Shown in pieces: positions 44,693-53,812 of a stretch of DNA of 64,000 bases (position 1 is its first letter; each line of letters opens with the position of its first letter). The DNA comes from Flavobacteriales bacterium. Lineage in GTDB: Bacteria; Bacteroidota; Bacteroidia; UBA10329. The position numbers and the translations under genes are program-made. Below the pieces are notes generated by a model. That model worked only from the letters and a program-made list of their open reading frames with translations. It had not been told where the DNA came from and did not search any database. The stretch spans positions 1 to 64,000 of the forward strand of contig JAIPBM010000001.1 in assembly GCA_021739695.1 (NCBI GenBank), given 5' to 3'.

Positions 44693-45727
44693 TTAAAAAT
44701 CTGCATCGGTGGTGAAGGAATGCTGTGCTGGGTCATTATTACCCATCACACCTGCCTTCTGATATTCTGAAACGCGTTTTTCAAAGAAGTTTGTTTTTCC
44801 TTGAAGTGAGATCATTTCCATGAAGTCGAACGGATTTGCTGAGTTGTATATTTTAGGACAACCCAATTCTCCCAATAAACGATCGGCCACAAACTCAATG
44901 TACTCGCACATCAGTTTGGCATTCATTCCGATCAATGCAACGGGGATAGCATCTGTCACAAATTCTTTTTCGTACTCAACGGCTTCTGAAATAATGGCCG
45001 TTACCTCTGCAACCGAAAGCTTGTTCTGAAGCTGGTTGTACAACATACAGGCAAAATCGCAATGCAAGCCTTCATCTCTAGAGATCAACTCGTTCGAGAA
45101 CGCCAATCCTGGCATAAGACCTCGTTTTTTCAACCAGAAAATAGAGCAGAAACTACCTGAGAAGAAAATGCCTTCTACTGCTGCAAAAGCCACCAATCTC
45201 TGAGCGAAATTTCCGTTCTCGATCCATTTCATGGCCCAATCGGCCTTTTTGGCAACGCATGGTAGGTTTTCAATTGCGTTGAAAAGGAAATCCTTCTCCT
45301 TGTTGTCTTTGATGTACGTATCAATCAGCAGTGAGTAAGTCTCTGCGTGAATGTTTTCAATCGCAATTTGGAAACCGTAGAAACATCTTGCTTCTGGATA
45401 TTGAACTTCATTGAGGAAGTTGATGGCTAAGTTTTCATTCACAATACCATCGCTGGCCGCGAAGAATGCCAACACATGTTTAATGAAGTGACGTTCGTCC
45501 TTGGTCAGTTTGTTTTCCCAATCGGTCATGTCTTGCTGAAGGTCGATTTCCTCAGCAGTCCAAAAGCTAGCTTCTGCTTGCTTGTACATGGCCCACATCT
45601 CCTTATGTCGGATAGGGAAAATGACAAACCGGTCGTTTGTTGATTCTAAAATTGGCTCAACTGGCAGCGAGGTTTTTTCTGGCAGAATTTCGGACAGATT
45701 GGTTGTTTGCTGAGTTGGTTGATCCAT
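44693..45727 (-). CDS. nrdB: Class Ia ribonucleotide reductase, small subunit
   Basis: 344 residues; holds the diiron centre and tyrosyl radical. Ligands are in [37 protein letters not shown] (the radical Tyr is the one in FYGFQ), EGIFFSGSF and [13 protein letters not shown]. The sequence is strikingly like the animal R2 protein over most of its length, including [21 protein letters not shown] and the C-terminal TDADF, the tail that binds the large subunit. First gene of nrdB-nrdA. Confidence 0.98.
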   Translation of the reverse strand: MDQPTQQTTNLSEILPEKTSLPVEPILESTNDRFVIFPIRHKEMWAMYKQAEASFWTAEEIDLQQDMTDWENKLTKDERHFIKHVLAFFAASDGIVNENLAINFLNEVQYPEARCFYGFQIAIENIHAETYSLLIDTYIKDNKEKDFLFNAIENLPCVAKKADWAMKWIENGNFAQRLVAFAAVEGIFFSGSFCSIFWLKKRGLMPGLAFSNELISRDEGLHCDFACMLYNQLQNKLSVAEVTAIISEAVEYEKEFVTDAIPVALIGMNAKLMCEYIEFVADRLLGELGCPKIYNSANPFDFMEMISLQGKTNFFEKRVSEYQKAGVMGNNDPAQHSFTTDADF

Positions 45728-46123
45728 TTTTTTGTGTTTTTATTAGTTATTATCTACAGTTGGAAGAGGCCATTTTTAGGGGAAAAGATTCCCTTATAGG
45801 TCCTCGACCTAATTTTTTCAAATTGTCAAATCTCTTAAAACGTTGGTTGTAAGGGGGTTGAACTAACCTATGCCCTGACGACTTCCACTCCCCAAATTTT
45901 CAGAAAAAAGACCGCGGAGACAACCTTTAGTAATTAACAATCGGAGCTAGTTTTTAACATCGGTCTTATTAACCTAACGTTAATAAAAACTAATAACGCC
46001 TGTATCCCTTGCTATCACTGAATTGCTTGTTTGAAGGTGCTAAGTGTAACGCAAAATTGGTTGCGAAACTTAGCTTAAATGTTACGCGAATTTTACCCGA
46101 AAAGAGCTACGTGAAATGCGTAA
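45728..46123. other. 396-bp region upstream of nrdB with palindromes
   Basis: No credible gene. It holds an inverted repeat TAGGTC-ctc-GACCTA (45797-45811), a perfect palindrome TTATTAAC-ctaac-GTTAATAA (45966-45986) and two direct copies of TGTwACGCrAAwTT (46045-46058 and 46080-46093). No NrdR-box pair (ACACwATATmTwGTGT) or known riboswitch was recognised. It probably carries the nrdBA promoter and regulation. Confidence 0.5.
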
Positions 46124-46705
46124 TTATCTTTTGTCTTCCGAATTCCGCAACTGGTCGATCATTTCCAGTTCTTCATACCAAGCAGTTCCGTACTTCCTTA
46201 CCAAGGCCTCTTTTAAGAAACGAAAAAGCGGAACATTCAATTTAGACCCGCAGTCGCACGCAGGTTTGCAAATACTCCACTTGTTGTAATTAACCGCATC
46301 GTACTCTTTATACTCCGTGATCCTTACGGGATAGAGATGGCAGGAAATCGGTTTTTTAAAACTGATGGCACCTGCTTTTTCAGCCTTTTCAATGCCGCAG
46401 CTTACTAACCCATTTTCATCCGTAAGCGCAAATGCGCAGCGACCATTCTCCAATAGTGCAGTTCCTTTGTCTCCATCAACATCAATCTCAAAAACACCTT
46501 TCTTGGCAATCATCTGTTTGCCTTCTTCATCTAAGAACGGAAGAATGTCATCAGTGATGTTTTCCAGAAGATCGATCTCCTCGTCAGTCAGAGGTGCTCC
46601 GGCATCGCCCTTTACACAACACGCACCTTTACAAGCGTTAAGGTCGCACACAAAATATTGCTCTAAAAGGTCTAACGAGACCAAGGTGTTCTGAATTGCT
46701 AGCAT
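46124..46705 (-). CDS. DUF3109 Cys-rich protein
   Basis: 193 residues from the chosen ATG ([21 protein letters not shown]). It contains many Cys, grouped as [40 protein letters not shown] and [10 protein letters not shown], suggestive of bound iron-sulfur cluster or zinc; it belongs to a family with YkgJ-like Cys spacing. Function unknown. ATG 46705 is chosen because the -7 element TACATTTG (46718-46711) ends 5 nt before it; the in-frame start at 46741 would place the promoter inside the gene. Confidence 0.88.
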   Translation of the reverse strand: MLAIQNTLVSLDLLEQYFVCDLNACKGACCVKGDAGAPLTDEEIDLLENITDDILPFLDEEGKQMIAKKGVFEIDVDGDKGTALLENGRCAFALTDENGLVSCGIEKAEKAGAISFKKPISCHLYPVRITEYKEYDAVNYNKWSICKPACDCGSKLNVPLFRFLKEALVRKYGTAWYEELEMIDQLRNSEDKR

Positions 46706-46710
46706 GGCTG

Positions 46711-46718
46711 CAAATGTA
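46711..46718 (-). promoter_or_regulatory. Promoter -7 element TACATTTG (DUF3109 gene)
   Basis: Exact TAnnTTTG match, 5 nt before ATG 46705, divergent from the element at 46761. Confidence 0.55.
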
Positions 46719-46760
46719 TTGCTTGCATAATAATGCAGCACGCTTGTAAACCGAATAGAA

Positions 46761-46768
46761 TATATTCG
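46761..46768 (+). promoter_or_regulatory. Promoter -7 element TATATTCG
   Basis: TAnnTTCG variant of the -7 element, 6 nt before ATG 46775 of the RimB-like gene. It rules out the longer in-frame start at 46733. Confidence 0.45.
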
Positions 46769-46774
46769 CCACGG

Positions 46775-47227
46775 ATGAAAAAGAAGTTGACCGTTATCGG
46801 CACGCAGGATATGATCGATCTGCCCGAGTTCGATATCTATGAACTCGAATGCAAGATCGACACAGGAGCTTTTACCTCAACGATCCATTGCAGCAAAGTG
46901 GAAGTTGTGGATGCTGATGGCGTTCCGACACTGAATTTCTGTGTGCTTGATAGATTCCATCCGCAGTTCAACAATACGGTTCATTCGGTTACGGAGTTCA
47001 AAGAGAAGACGGTTCGGAGTTCAAACGGAGTTGCGGAAACGCGTTACGTTGTAAAAACGAAAGCCATTCTGTTCGGGAAAACGTATCCGATCACATTCAC
47101 GCTCAGTAATCGGAAAAAGATGCGATTTCCTGTTTTGATCGGAAAGAAGTTCTTAAAGAACAGATTTGTGGTTGATGTTGCTCAGAAAGACCTTTCGTTT
47201 ACCAAAAAGCAACACGATCTAAACTGA
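46775..47227 (+). CDS. RimB-like retropepsin-type aspartic protease
   Basis: 150 residues of the family once called ATP-dependent zinc protease (RimK-linked). The aspartic motif is [14 protein letters not shown] (Asp near residue 28), with the hydrophobic ILIGKK-type second block as [12 protein letters not shown] near 125. Family members often sit next to rimK; here rimK is absent and the neighbours are DUF3109 (divergent) and a DUF389 gene (convergent, end to end). ATG 46775 (MKKKLTVIG) is set by the promoter position. Confidence 0.85.
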   Translation: MKKKLTVIGTQDMIDLPEFDIYELECKIDTGAFTSTIHCSKVEVVDADGVPTLNFCVLDRFHPQFNNTVHSVTEFKEKTVRSSNGVAETRYVVKTKAILFGKTYPITFTLSNRKKMRFPVLIGKKFLKNRFVVDVAQKDLSFTKKQHDLN

Positions 47228-48673
47228 TCAGAATTCCACAACTCGAAGCGTATCAAGGTCGAGCCGTTGCTTTAACCAAGCTTGCATCACCAGCTTATTC
47301 TTTTCTATATCGAGTTTGGATTCACCTGTTTTCCATCGCAACAAAAAGGTTGGAATGGTGTCCAGCTTCTTTCCATTCATCTCAATACTAACTGCATAGG
47401 CCATACGGTCTACTGCTGGATAGAGCGTTGAAATCTCCTTGTTCACCCCTTCAAACGGAATGGAGCTTTTCTGATATTGAACAACTTCACTTTCCAGCTC
47501 AGCGATCCGCGCATCCTTTGCATTGATCTGGTCTTCGTTTCTTTTGAAGAGATCTTCCAAAATTCCAACGCGCACCTCTTTCGAAAGTTTCCCCGCGATG
47601 TCTGTACTGATGTCTTTCGGTTGATGGATTGCAAGAATCGTGTTCTTGAGCCCTTTTTCGAGCATGATCGTTTCCAACTGCTGTTGTGTTTGATCGGCAA
47701 TTGGCTCGCCCATTACAAATACGTCAATACGCGAAATGGTGTCGGTATAGGTTATCTTCTTGCTGAGGATCTCGGTTCCTTCGAAGCTAAGATTCTGAGC
47801 AATGAAGTTTTCTGCCTTACCTAGAAAAAGGGTCTCTTTTACTACTCCGTAGAAAATCCAAGCGCTTGGTAGAATTACCACGATCACAAATACGATCATG
47901 TAACGTTTTACCTTCTTTTCGATGTCGACATTCACAAAACTGACGAGTGGAAATTTGAGATACCGTACAATAATGAACGTAGAAAGCGCAATGAAAATGG
48001 AGTTGAGTGTGAAGAGATAAAAGGCTCCGAAAAAGAACGACCATTCGCCATTTGCAAGTCCATAACCAGCTGTGCAAAGCGGTGGCATCAGCGCAGTTGC
48101 AATTGCCACTCCAGGAATTACGTTTCCTCGCGTCCTTCGTGAAATGCCGATTATTCCCGCAAGTCCACCGAAAATAGCAATCAGCGCATCCAGAAATGTA
48201 GGACTTGTTCTGGCAAGTAATTCGGGTTGAGCTTCTCGCAATGGAGTGACAAGAAAATAAATGGTTGAGGTCATTAAAGCCACCACCACCATTACTCCAA
48301 AGTTTTTCAAGGCCCGTTTAAGTGTCTCCCAATCGTTGGTTCCTACAGAAAGACCAATGGCCAAAATCGGAGCCATCAATGGAGAGATAAGCATTGCTCC
48401 GATGATAACGGCCGTACTATTAAGGTTGAGTCCGATGCTGGCAATGAAAATGGAACAGATCAGAATCCAAACCACATATCCACGGAAAACCATGTCCTTT
48501 TTAATGGTTTCGATGGTTCCTTCTTGATCCATGTCGTCTCCAAGAAACATGGTGCTTCTTGCAAAATCGCGGAGCCCAACAAGCATTCTCAGAAACTTCA
48601 CATTCACTCCAAGTTTGGGTTCTTCGGCAGAACTTGTGTTATCCTGTTTCCCTGAATCGGTTTTCTCTTCCAT
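47228..48673 (-). CDS. DUF389 membrane protein
   Basis: 481 residues from ATG 48673 (MEEKTDSGKQDN). DUF389/TIGR00341 region about 60-300, with several helices: VVWILICSIFIASIGLNLNSTAVIIGAMLISPLMAPILAIGL is the conserved block, then FGVMVVVALMTSTIYFLV and FLDALIAIFGGLAGIIGISRR. The C-terminal 190 residues are mostly soluble, with a short coiled coil (DARIAELESEVVQYQ). Function not established. A TTG at 48745 opens the frame further but lacks support. Confidence 0.87.
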   Translation of the reverse strand: MEEKTDSGKQDNTSSAEEPKLGVNVKFLRMLVGLRDFARSTMFLGDDMDQEGTIETIKKDMVFRGYVVWILICSIFIASIGLNLNSTAVIIGAMLISPLMAPILAIGLSVGTNDWETLKRALKNFGVMVVVALMTSTIYFLVTPLREAQPELLARTSPTFLDALIAIFGGLAGIIGISRRTRGNVIPGVAIATALMPPLCTAGYGLANGEWSFFFGAFYLFTLNSIFIALSTFIIVRYLKFPLVSFVNVDIEKKVKRYMIVFVIVVILPSAWIFYGVVKETLFLGKAENFIAQNLSFEGTEILSKKITYTDTISRIDVFVMGEPIADQTQQQLETIMLEKGLKNTILAIHQPKDISTDIAGKLSKEVRVGILEDLFKRNEDQINAKDARIAELESEVVQYQKSSIPFEGVNKEISTLYPAVDRMAYAVSIEMNGKKLDTIPTFLLRWKTGESKLDIEKNKLVMQAWLKQRLDLDTLRVVEF

Positions 48674-48762
48674 TTCGTGCTGAATTTCGCCTTGCTCGCC
48701 CTTCAATTTTTCTAGCTTTGCGGCCGTAAAATTACGCCATTCCAATTCAGCAAGTTAGATAG

Positions 48763-50304
48763 ATGAACAACGAGGATCTTTTCAAGAATATAATCGGACA
48801 CAGTAAAGAATACGGTTTCATTTTTCAGAGCAGCGAAATTTACGATGGTCTGAGCGCAGCTTACGATTACGCGCAAATGGGCGTTGAGTTGAAGAAGAAC
48901 ATCCGCGATTATTGGTGGAAAGCGATGGTTCAGCTGAACGAGAATATCGTTGGTTTGGATGCTGCCATTTTCATGCATCCAACTACTTGGAAAGCATCTG
49001 GCCACGTTGATGCGTTCAACGATCCATTGATTGATAATAAGGATAGCAAGAAACGCTACCGAGCCGATGTGTTGATTGAGGATTACATGGCCAAGATCGA
49101 CCAGAAAATCCTGAAAGAGGTTGTGAAAGCTGCTAAGCGTTTCGGTGAATCGTTTGATGAAGATCAATTCATGGCTACAAACCCGAACGTGCTTCGAGAT
49201 GTGGCTAAAAAGGAAGAGATCCGAAAACGTTTTGTAGAAGCGTTGGAAAACGATGATCTAGCAGATGTTCGTCAGATTATTATTGACCTTGAAATTGCTT
49301 GTCCTGTCTCAGGTTCGAAGAATTGGACCGAAGTGCGTCAGTTCAACCTGATGTTCGCTACCGAAATGGGCGCTATGGCTGAAGGAGCAAGCACCATTTA
49401 TCTGCGACCAGAGACCGCGCAAGGAATTTTTGTCAATTACTTGAACGTGCAGAAAACCGGAAGGATGAAGATCCCCTTCGGAATTGCGCAGACAGGAAAG
49501 GCATTCAGAAACGAGATTGTTGCCCGTCAGTTCATTTTCAGAATGCGCGAGTTTGAACAAATGGAAATGCAATTCTTCGTGAAGCCAGGAACTGAGTTGG
49601 ATTGGTTTGAACAGTGGAAAACCAAACGACTAGCATGGCATGAAGCAATGGGCTTGGGAAATGAGAAATACCGTTTCCATGCACACGATAAATTGGCGCA
49701 TTATGCCAATGCCGCTTTCGATATTGAGTTCGATTTCCCATTCGGTTTCAAAGAATTGGAAGGAATTCACTCTCGTACTGATTTCGACCTTACTCAGCAC
49801 GAAAAATTCTCAGGCAAGAAACTACAGTACTTCGACCCTGAAGAAAACAAGAGCTACGTTCCGTATGTGGTAGAAACCTCTATCGGATTGGATAGAACCG
49901 TTCTGGCTGTTCTTTCAGCGTCTTATCAAGAAGAAGAATTGGAAGGCGGAACATCTCGTGTTGTGTTGAAAATCCCACCATTCCTGGCTCCAGTTAAACT
50001 GGCCATTCTTCCTCTGGTGAAAAAAGACGGATTGCCAGAAAAGGCAATGGAGATCTTCAATCAGCTACGCTTCGACCACAACATTATTTACGAAGAGAAA
50101 GACAGTATCGGAAAACGATACCGCAGACAAGATGCCATTGGTACGCCATTCTGCATCACCATCGACCACGATACGCTGAACGACAATTCAGTCACGCTCC
50201 GCGACCGTGATACCATGCTTCAAGAGCGAGTTCCAATTGAAAAACTATCTCAGATAGTGGAAGAGAAGGTTGGAATGAAGAAGGTGCTGGAAAGCATAGG
50301 TTAG
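48763..50304 (+). CDS. glyS: Glycyl-tRNA synthetase, homodimeric class II type
   Basis: 513 residues; charges tRNA-Gly. It is the alpha2 (eukaryote/archaea-like) form, with class II motif 2 in GKAFRNEIVARQFIFRMREFEQME and motif 3 in ETSIGLDRTVLAV, plus RPETAQGIFVNY, and a C-terminal anticodon-binding domain (PVKLAILPLVKKDGLPEKA ... YRRQDAIGTPFCITID). The start follows the divergent DUF389 gene. The SH3 protein gene begins 27 bp after its stop. Confidence 0.97.
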   Translation: MNNEDLFKNIIGHSKEYGFIFQSSEIYDGLSAAYDYAQMGVELKKNIRDYWWKAMVQLNENIVGLDAAIFMHPTTWKASGHVDAFNDPLIDNKDSKKRYRADVLIEDYMAKIDQKILKEVVKAAKRFGESFDEDQFMATNPNVLRDVAKKEEIRKRFVEALENDDLADVRQIIIDLEIACPVSGSKNWTEVRQFNLMFATEMGAMAEGASTIYLRPETAQGIFVNYLNVQKTGRMKIPFGIAQTGKAFRNEIVARQFIFRMREFEQMEMQFFVKPGTELDWFEQWKTKRLAWHEAMGLGNEKYRFHAHDKLAHYANAAFDIEFDFPFGFKELEGIHSRTDFDLTQHEKFSGKKLQYFDPEENKSYVPYVVETSIGLDRTVLAVLSASYQEEELEGGTSRVVLKIPPFLAPVKLAILPLVKKDGLPEKAMEIFNQLRFDHNIIYEEKDSIGKRYRRQDAIGTPFCITIDHDTLNDNSVTLRDRDTMLQERVPIEKLSQIVEEKVGMKKVLESIG

Positions 50305-50331
50305 AGCAATGACATCAGTACTTTAGTTCTG

Positions 50332-51309
50332 ATGAAACTGATCCGTATTTTTCTTCTTCTATTCGTTTCCGCTTCTACGTTCGGTCAAGATTTTGTCTGC
50401 TTCGAGTTCAATGAGCAAGCTCGAATCAGTTCAAATACTGGATTAAACTTAAGAGCCGAACCAAACAGTAGTTCTGAGGTCCTAGCGAAAATCCCTTTTT
50501 GGCAATTGGTTGACCTGTGTGGGCTTGCGTACGTGGCGGATACGATAAACGGGCTTATTGGAAATTGGACCAAGGTCAGGTATGGAGAAGTAAAGGGATA
50601 TGTGTTTGATGCCTATCTGGTTCCGATAGACTCCTCTCATGTCAAGGATAAGGATTTCAGAATAATGCAAGAACAAGCATCCTGTTCTGCAATCAATTAT
50701 GATCCATCCCTGTTCTGGTATGGTTTATACCGGTTTGCTAAGTACGATACAATTATCCCAGTTGAAATTGAGTTTGAACGGAATCATGTTGATTCTGACC
50801 CAAGAGAAGAAATAGGAGGAGTAAGGACCCAATATTCGGATTCTTTGTTTTCATATCTGCTGATTGGGTTTCGTGATTCTATTGAGGTAAATAGTGTGTT
50901 CAATGGCGGGATTTCACAGAAGACCCTGTATCCAGGACAAAGAATTTCTGTTTGGGCGCACACAGACAAATGTGAGGTTACAGACAAAACATCGGTGGAT
51001 CTTATTGCTATCGGGGATGTTGAGGATGTTCAATATTGTCCGATAATAACTGGATATGATTTAAGACTTCGGAATCGTTGGGGTGAACCGCTTATTCAAG
51101 GGTTGGTAAAGTCGGTCAGCTATGCAGGAGAGTGTGGTATGCCAGCGATCTATTGGTTTGGAGACTTGGATGGGGATAAGCGACCAGATTTAGTACTTAT
51201 GGGCGCAACGAATTCTAGGTACGATTTGCATTTGTTTTTAAGTACTCAAGCTAAGGGAAACGAGTTGGTAGGACTTGTCGATAAGTGGACAGCGTGTAAC
51301 TGTCATTAG
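50332..51309 (+). CDS. Exported protein with bacterial SH3 domain
   Basis: 325 residues. Signal peptide MKLIRIFLLLFVSASTFGQ; an SH3b domain follows (about 28-100: GLNLRAEPNSSSEVLAKIPF ... GNWTKVRYGEVKGYVFDAYL). The rest is not recognised; it has Cys at several places and GDLDGDKRPDLVLMGA near the end, an FG-GAP-like calcium loop pattern. Its place 27 bp behind glyS suggests shared transcription but not shared function. Confidence 0.82.
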   Translation: MKLIRIFLLLFVSASTFGQDFVCFEFNEQARISSNTGLNLRAEPNSSSEVLAKIPFWQLVDLCGLAYVADTINGLIGNWTKVRYGEVKGYVFDAYLVPIDSSHVKDKDFRIMQEQASCSAINYDPSLFWYGLYRFAKYDTIIPVEIEFERNHVDSDPREEIGGVRTQYSDSLFSYLLIGFRDSIEVNSVFNGGISQKTLYPGQRISVWAHTDKCEVTDKTSVDLIAIGDVEDVQYCPIITGYDLRLRNRWGEPLIQGLVKSVSYAGECGMPAIYWFGDLDGDKRPDLVLMGATNSRYDLHLFLSTQAKGNELVGLVDKWTACNCH

Positions 51310-51318
51310 AGACAAACC

Positions 51319-51879
51319 TTAACCATTAAACTGGCTCATCACAAAGCCAAGTTCCATGGTGCCGAAAGCCTTGATGGCTTCAACGGCTTTTTCAATTTTC
51401 GGGTTGATGATGTCGAGGTCTTCCTTGGTCCATTCGCCAAGCACGTAATCCACTTGTTGGCCTTTACCGAAATCGTTTCCTACTCCAAAACGCAAACGCG
51501 GATAATCCTGTCGTCCAAGAACTTGGTTGATGCTTTTTAGTCCGTTATGACCACCATCGCTTCCTTTTGACCGAATGCGGATCATGCCTGTTTCCAAGGC
51601 AATATCATCTGTAATTATCAGAACCTTATCGATAGGAACCTTTGTTTCTGCCATCCAATACTGGACAGCTTTTCCGCTCAGATTCATGTAAGTGCTCGGT
51701 TTTACGAGTACAAAAGTTCGGCCTTTGTGTTTCACTTCGCACATATCGCCCAAACGGCTGGGCTTAAAACTAGAAGTGGACGCCTTAGCCAAGGCGTCCA
51801 CTATCTTAAATCCTATGTTGTGACGGGTTTCGGCATACTCGCTGCCCATGTTCCCCAATCCAACAATGAGGTACTTCAT
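51319..51879 (-). CDS. pth: Peptidyl-tRNA hydrolase
   Basis: 186 residues; frees tRNA from stalled peptidyl-tRNA. Conserved blocks: GLGNMGSEYAETRHNIGF with the catalytic His near residue 21, KPSTYMNLSGKAV, ITDDIAL and SKGSDGGHNGLKSI. Full length. It starts 3 bp after the rplY stop, in the run prs-rplY-pth, an order common in Bacteroidota. Confidence 0.97.
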   Translation of the reverse strand: MKYLIVGLGNMGSEYAETRHNIGFKIVDALAKASTSSFKPSRLGDMCEVKHKGRTFVLVKPSTYMNLSGKAVQYWMAETKVPIDKVLIITDDIALETGMIRIRSKGSDGGHNGLKSINQVLGRQDYPRLRFGVGNDFGKGQQVDYVLGEWTKEDLDIINPKIEKAVEAIKAFGTMELGFVMSQFNG

Positions 51880-51881
51880 AT

Positions 51882-52517
51882 TTATTCAGCTGCTTCTGCT
51901 GGAGCTTCTCCACCTTCGGCAGGTGCCTCAGCACCATCAGTGCCAGCCTCTTCCTCATCGTTGTCTTCCACCATCGCACCACGTTTCATTCGAACCGCAA
52001 CAATGATTTGACCTGGATCTGCAAGGAAAGTGACTCCTGGAATAGAAAGATCACCGATTTTGATTGCTTTTCCGATTCGTAGACCTGATATGTCAAGTTC
52101 AATTACGCTAGGCATTGCATCTGGCAAACCTTGAACTTTTACGTTTTTTCTTACTACTCGCAAACGACCACCTGAAAGAACACCACGTGCTTGTCCTTTA
52201 GTTAGGATAGGCAAGGTTGTTTTGATAGGACGTCCGGCCAATTCCTGAAAATCCACATGAATTATCCGGTCGCTAACTGGATGATATTGAATCGCCTTCA
52301 TTATTACTGAATACACATCACCATCTACATCTAGATTGACGATATATTGGTCTGGTGTGTAAACCAATTTATTGAATGCACGCTCATCAATTTGAACGTG
52401 AACTTCTTCTTTACCTCCGTAGACGATGCATGGAACCAAGCCTGCGTTTCTAGCGGCTTTTGCATCGGCTTTCCCGAGGGACTTCCTTTTTGATCCTGAT
52501 ATTGAGATCGATTCCAT
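51882..52517 (-). CDS. rplY: Ribosomal protein bL25, CTC form
   Basis: 211 residues; binds 5S rRNA in the large subunit. N-terminal L25 domain (SISGSKRKSLGKADAKAAR...IVYGGKEE) and the C-terminal TL5/CTC beta domain (AGRPIKTTLPILTKGQARGVLSGGRL). The final 25 residues are Glu/Ala-rich (EEEAGTDGAEAPAEGGEAPA), a low-complexity acidic tail. In the prs-rplY-pth operon. Confidence 0.96.
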   Translation of the reverse strand: MESISISGSKRKSLGKADAKAARNAGLVPCIVYGGKEEVHVQIDERAFNKLVYTPDQYIVNLDVDGDVYSVIMKAIQYHPVSDRIIHVDFQELAGRPIKTTLPILTKGQARGVLSGGRLRVVRKNVKVQGLPDAMPSVIELDISGLRIGKAIKIGDLSIPGVTFLADPGQIIVAVRMKRGAMVEDNDEEEAGTDGAEAPAEGGEAPAEAAE

Positions 52518-52548
52518 TGTTAATTGTTTTTGTTGATTATTGATTTGA

Positions 52549-53484
52549 TTAAAAAATGAATTTGGTGCTGATGGACTCGTAATTGTGAGCCTTTTTGATC
52601 ACATCAGCAAAAAGTGGCGCTACGGATAGCACCGTTATCTTATTGTTTTCCTGTCTGAGAGGAATGGTATCTGTCGTAACCAACTCAGTCAATTTAGAAT
52701 TGGTAATGTTATCGTGTGCATTTCCAGAAAGCAATGGATGAGTGATGCAAGCCCGAACAGTTCTTGCTCCGTGCTCCAACATCATTTCGGCAGCTTTACA
52801 AAGCGTGCCTCCTGTATCAATAATGTCATCGACAAGGACAACATCTTTTCCTTCCACATCACCGATAACGGTCATGTCTGCCACTTGGTTGGCCACTTTT
52901 CGTTGCTTGTAGCAGATGGCAAGGTCAACATTCAACGCCTTAGCGTAAGCATTTGCTCTTCTGGTACCACCAACATCGGGTGTTGCCATCACCAAGTTTT
53001 CAAGATCCATGGTGTTCTTAAGGTGATCTAAGAACAAGTATGACCCAAAAAGGTGATCTACTGGAACATCAAAAAATCCCTGGATCTGATCGGCATGCAG
53101 ATCCATCGTCATCACACGAGTCACACCAGCAGCTTCCAAAAGATCGGCCATCAACTTGGCGCCAATTGGCACGCGGGGCTTCACTTTTCTGTCCTGACGA
53201 GCCCATCCGAAATAAGGGATAACCGCAACAATTCTTTTGGCTGATGCGCGCTTTGCAGCATCGATCATCAAAAGCAATTCAAGCAAATTATCGCCTGGAG
53301 GAAACGTGGATTGAATGATAAAAACATCATCTCCACGAATAGATTCTTCAAAACAAGGCTCAAATTCACCATCCTTGAAACGCAATGTGGTCTGATTGCT
53401 CAGCGGCTGCCCATAACTCTCGGCAATCTTCTCCGAAAGATACTGGGTGGCTTCACCAGTAAACAGCTTGACGTTAAAAGGCAT
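52549..53484 (-). CDS. prs: Ribose-phosphate pyrophosphokinase
   Basis: 311 residues; makes PRPP from ribose 5-phosphate and ATP for nucleotide, His and Trp synthesis. It has the metal-binding DLHADQIQGFFDVPVDHLFG near 130 and the PRPP loop VVLVDDIIDTGGTLCKAA near 215. The ATG (MPFNVKLFTGE) follows a possible -7 element at 53510-53517. First gene of prs-rplY-pth, close to a tRNA gene on the other strand. Confidence 0.97.
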   Translation of the reverse strand: MPFNVKLFTGEATQYLSEKIAESYGQPLSNQTTLRFKDGEFEPCFEESIRGDDVFIIQSTFPPGDNLLELLLMIDAAKRASAKRIVAVIPYFGWARQDRKVKPRVPIGAKLMADLLEAAGVTRVMTMDLHADQIQGFFDVPVDHLFGSYLFLDHLKNTMDLENLVMATPDVGGTRRANAYAKALNVDLAICYKQRKVANQVADMTVIGDVEGKDVVLVDDIIDTGGTLCKAAEMMLEHGARTVRACITHPLLSGNAHDNITNSKLTELVTTDTIPLRQENNKITVLSVAPLFADVIKKAHNYESISTKFIF

Positions 53485-53509
53485 GGCTTCTGCTCGTTTT
53501 TTGGGGGTG

Positions 53510-53517
53510 CGAAAGTA
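53510..53517 (-). promoter_or_regulatory. Promoter -7 element TACTTTCG of prs
   Basis: TAnnTTCG-type variant of the -7 element, about 25 nt before the prs ATG. Confidence 0.4.
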
Positions 53518-53591
53518 AGGAATTTGTATGCTATTTCAGCAGTAAATCGAAAGCATCTTTCAAAAGTGCTTTTTAGTAAGCGAAAAACGTA

Positions 53592-53599
53592 TAAATTTG
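53592..53599 (+). promoter_or_regulatory. Promoter -7 element TAAATTTG of tRNA-Leu
   Basis: Exact TAnnTTTG match, 16 nt upstream of the tRNA 5' end. Confidence 0.6.
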
Positions 53600-53615
53600 C
53601 CGCCCCAATTCACTT

Positions 53616-53696
53616 GCCGAAGTGGCGGAACTGGTAGACGCGCACGACTCAAACTCGTGTTCCTTTGGAGTGCCGGTTCGATCCCGGCCTTCGGTA
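53616..53696 (+). tRNA. tRNA-Leu (anticodon CAA)
   Basis: Acceptor stem GCCGAAG / CTTCGGT (first pair G-U), D arm with GGTAGAC, anticodon stem CACGA / TCGTG with loop CTCAAAC and anticodon CAA (53650-53652), an extended class II variable arm, and T arm GCCGGTTCGATCCCGGC. Discriminator A; CCA is not encoded (ACA follows). Reads UUG codons. Confidence 0.95.
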
Positions 53697-53700
53697 CAGA

Positions 53701-53734
53701 AAGCCTGATCAACGAAAGTTGTTCGGGCTTTTTT
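53701..53734 (+). terminator. Terminator after tRNA-Leu
   Basis: AAGCCTGATCAAC / GTTGTTCGGGCTT hairpin with a GAAA loop (two wobble or mismatched positions), followed by TTTTGTTTTTG. Confidence 0.85.
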
Positions 53735-53812
53735 GTTTTTGGGATTCTTTAACGGTACGTTTTCCTTTTCGCTTCTCCGTATATCTTTTTCATCATTAGC
53801 TTCGCAAACCTT

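Noticed and set aside
46009-46245. Plus-strand 78-codon frame across the nrdB upstream region
   Set aside because: Overlaps the antisense of the DUF3109 gene and has no recognisable features.
48674-48745. TTG start of the DUF389 gene
   Set aside because: It adds 24 residues without a family match, and there is an ATG at 48673.
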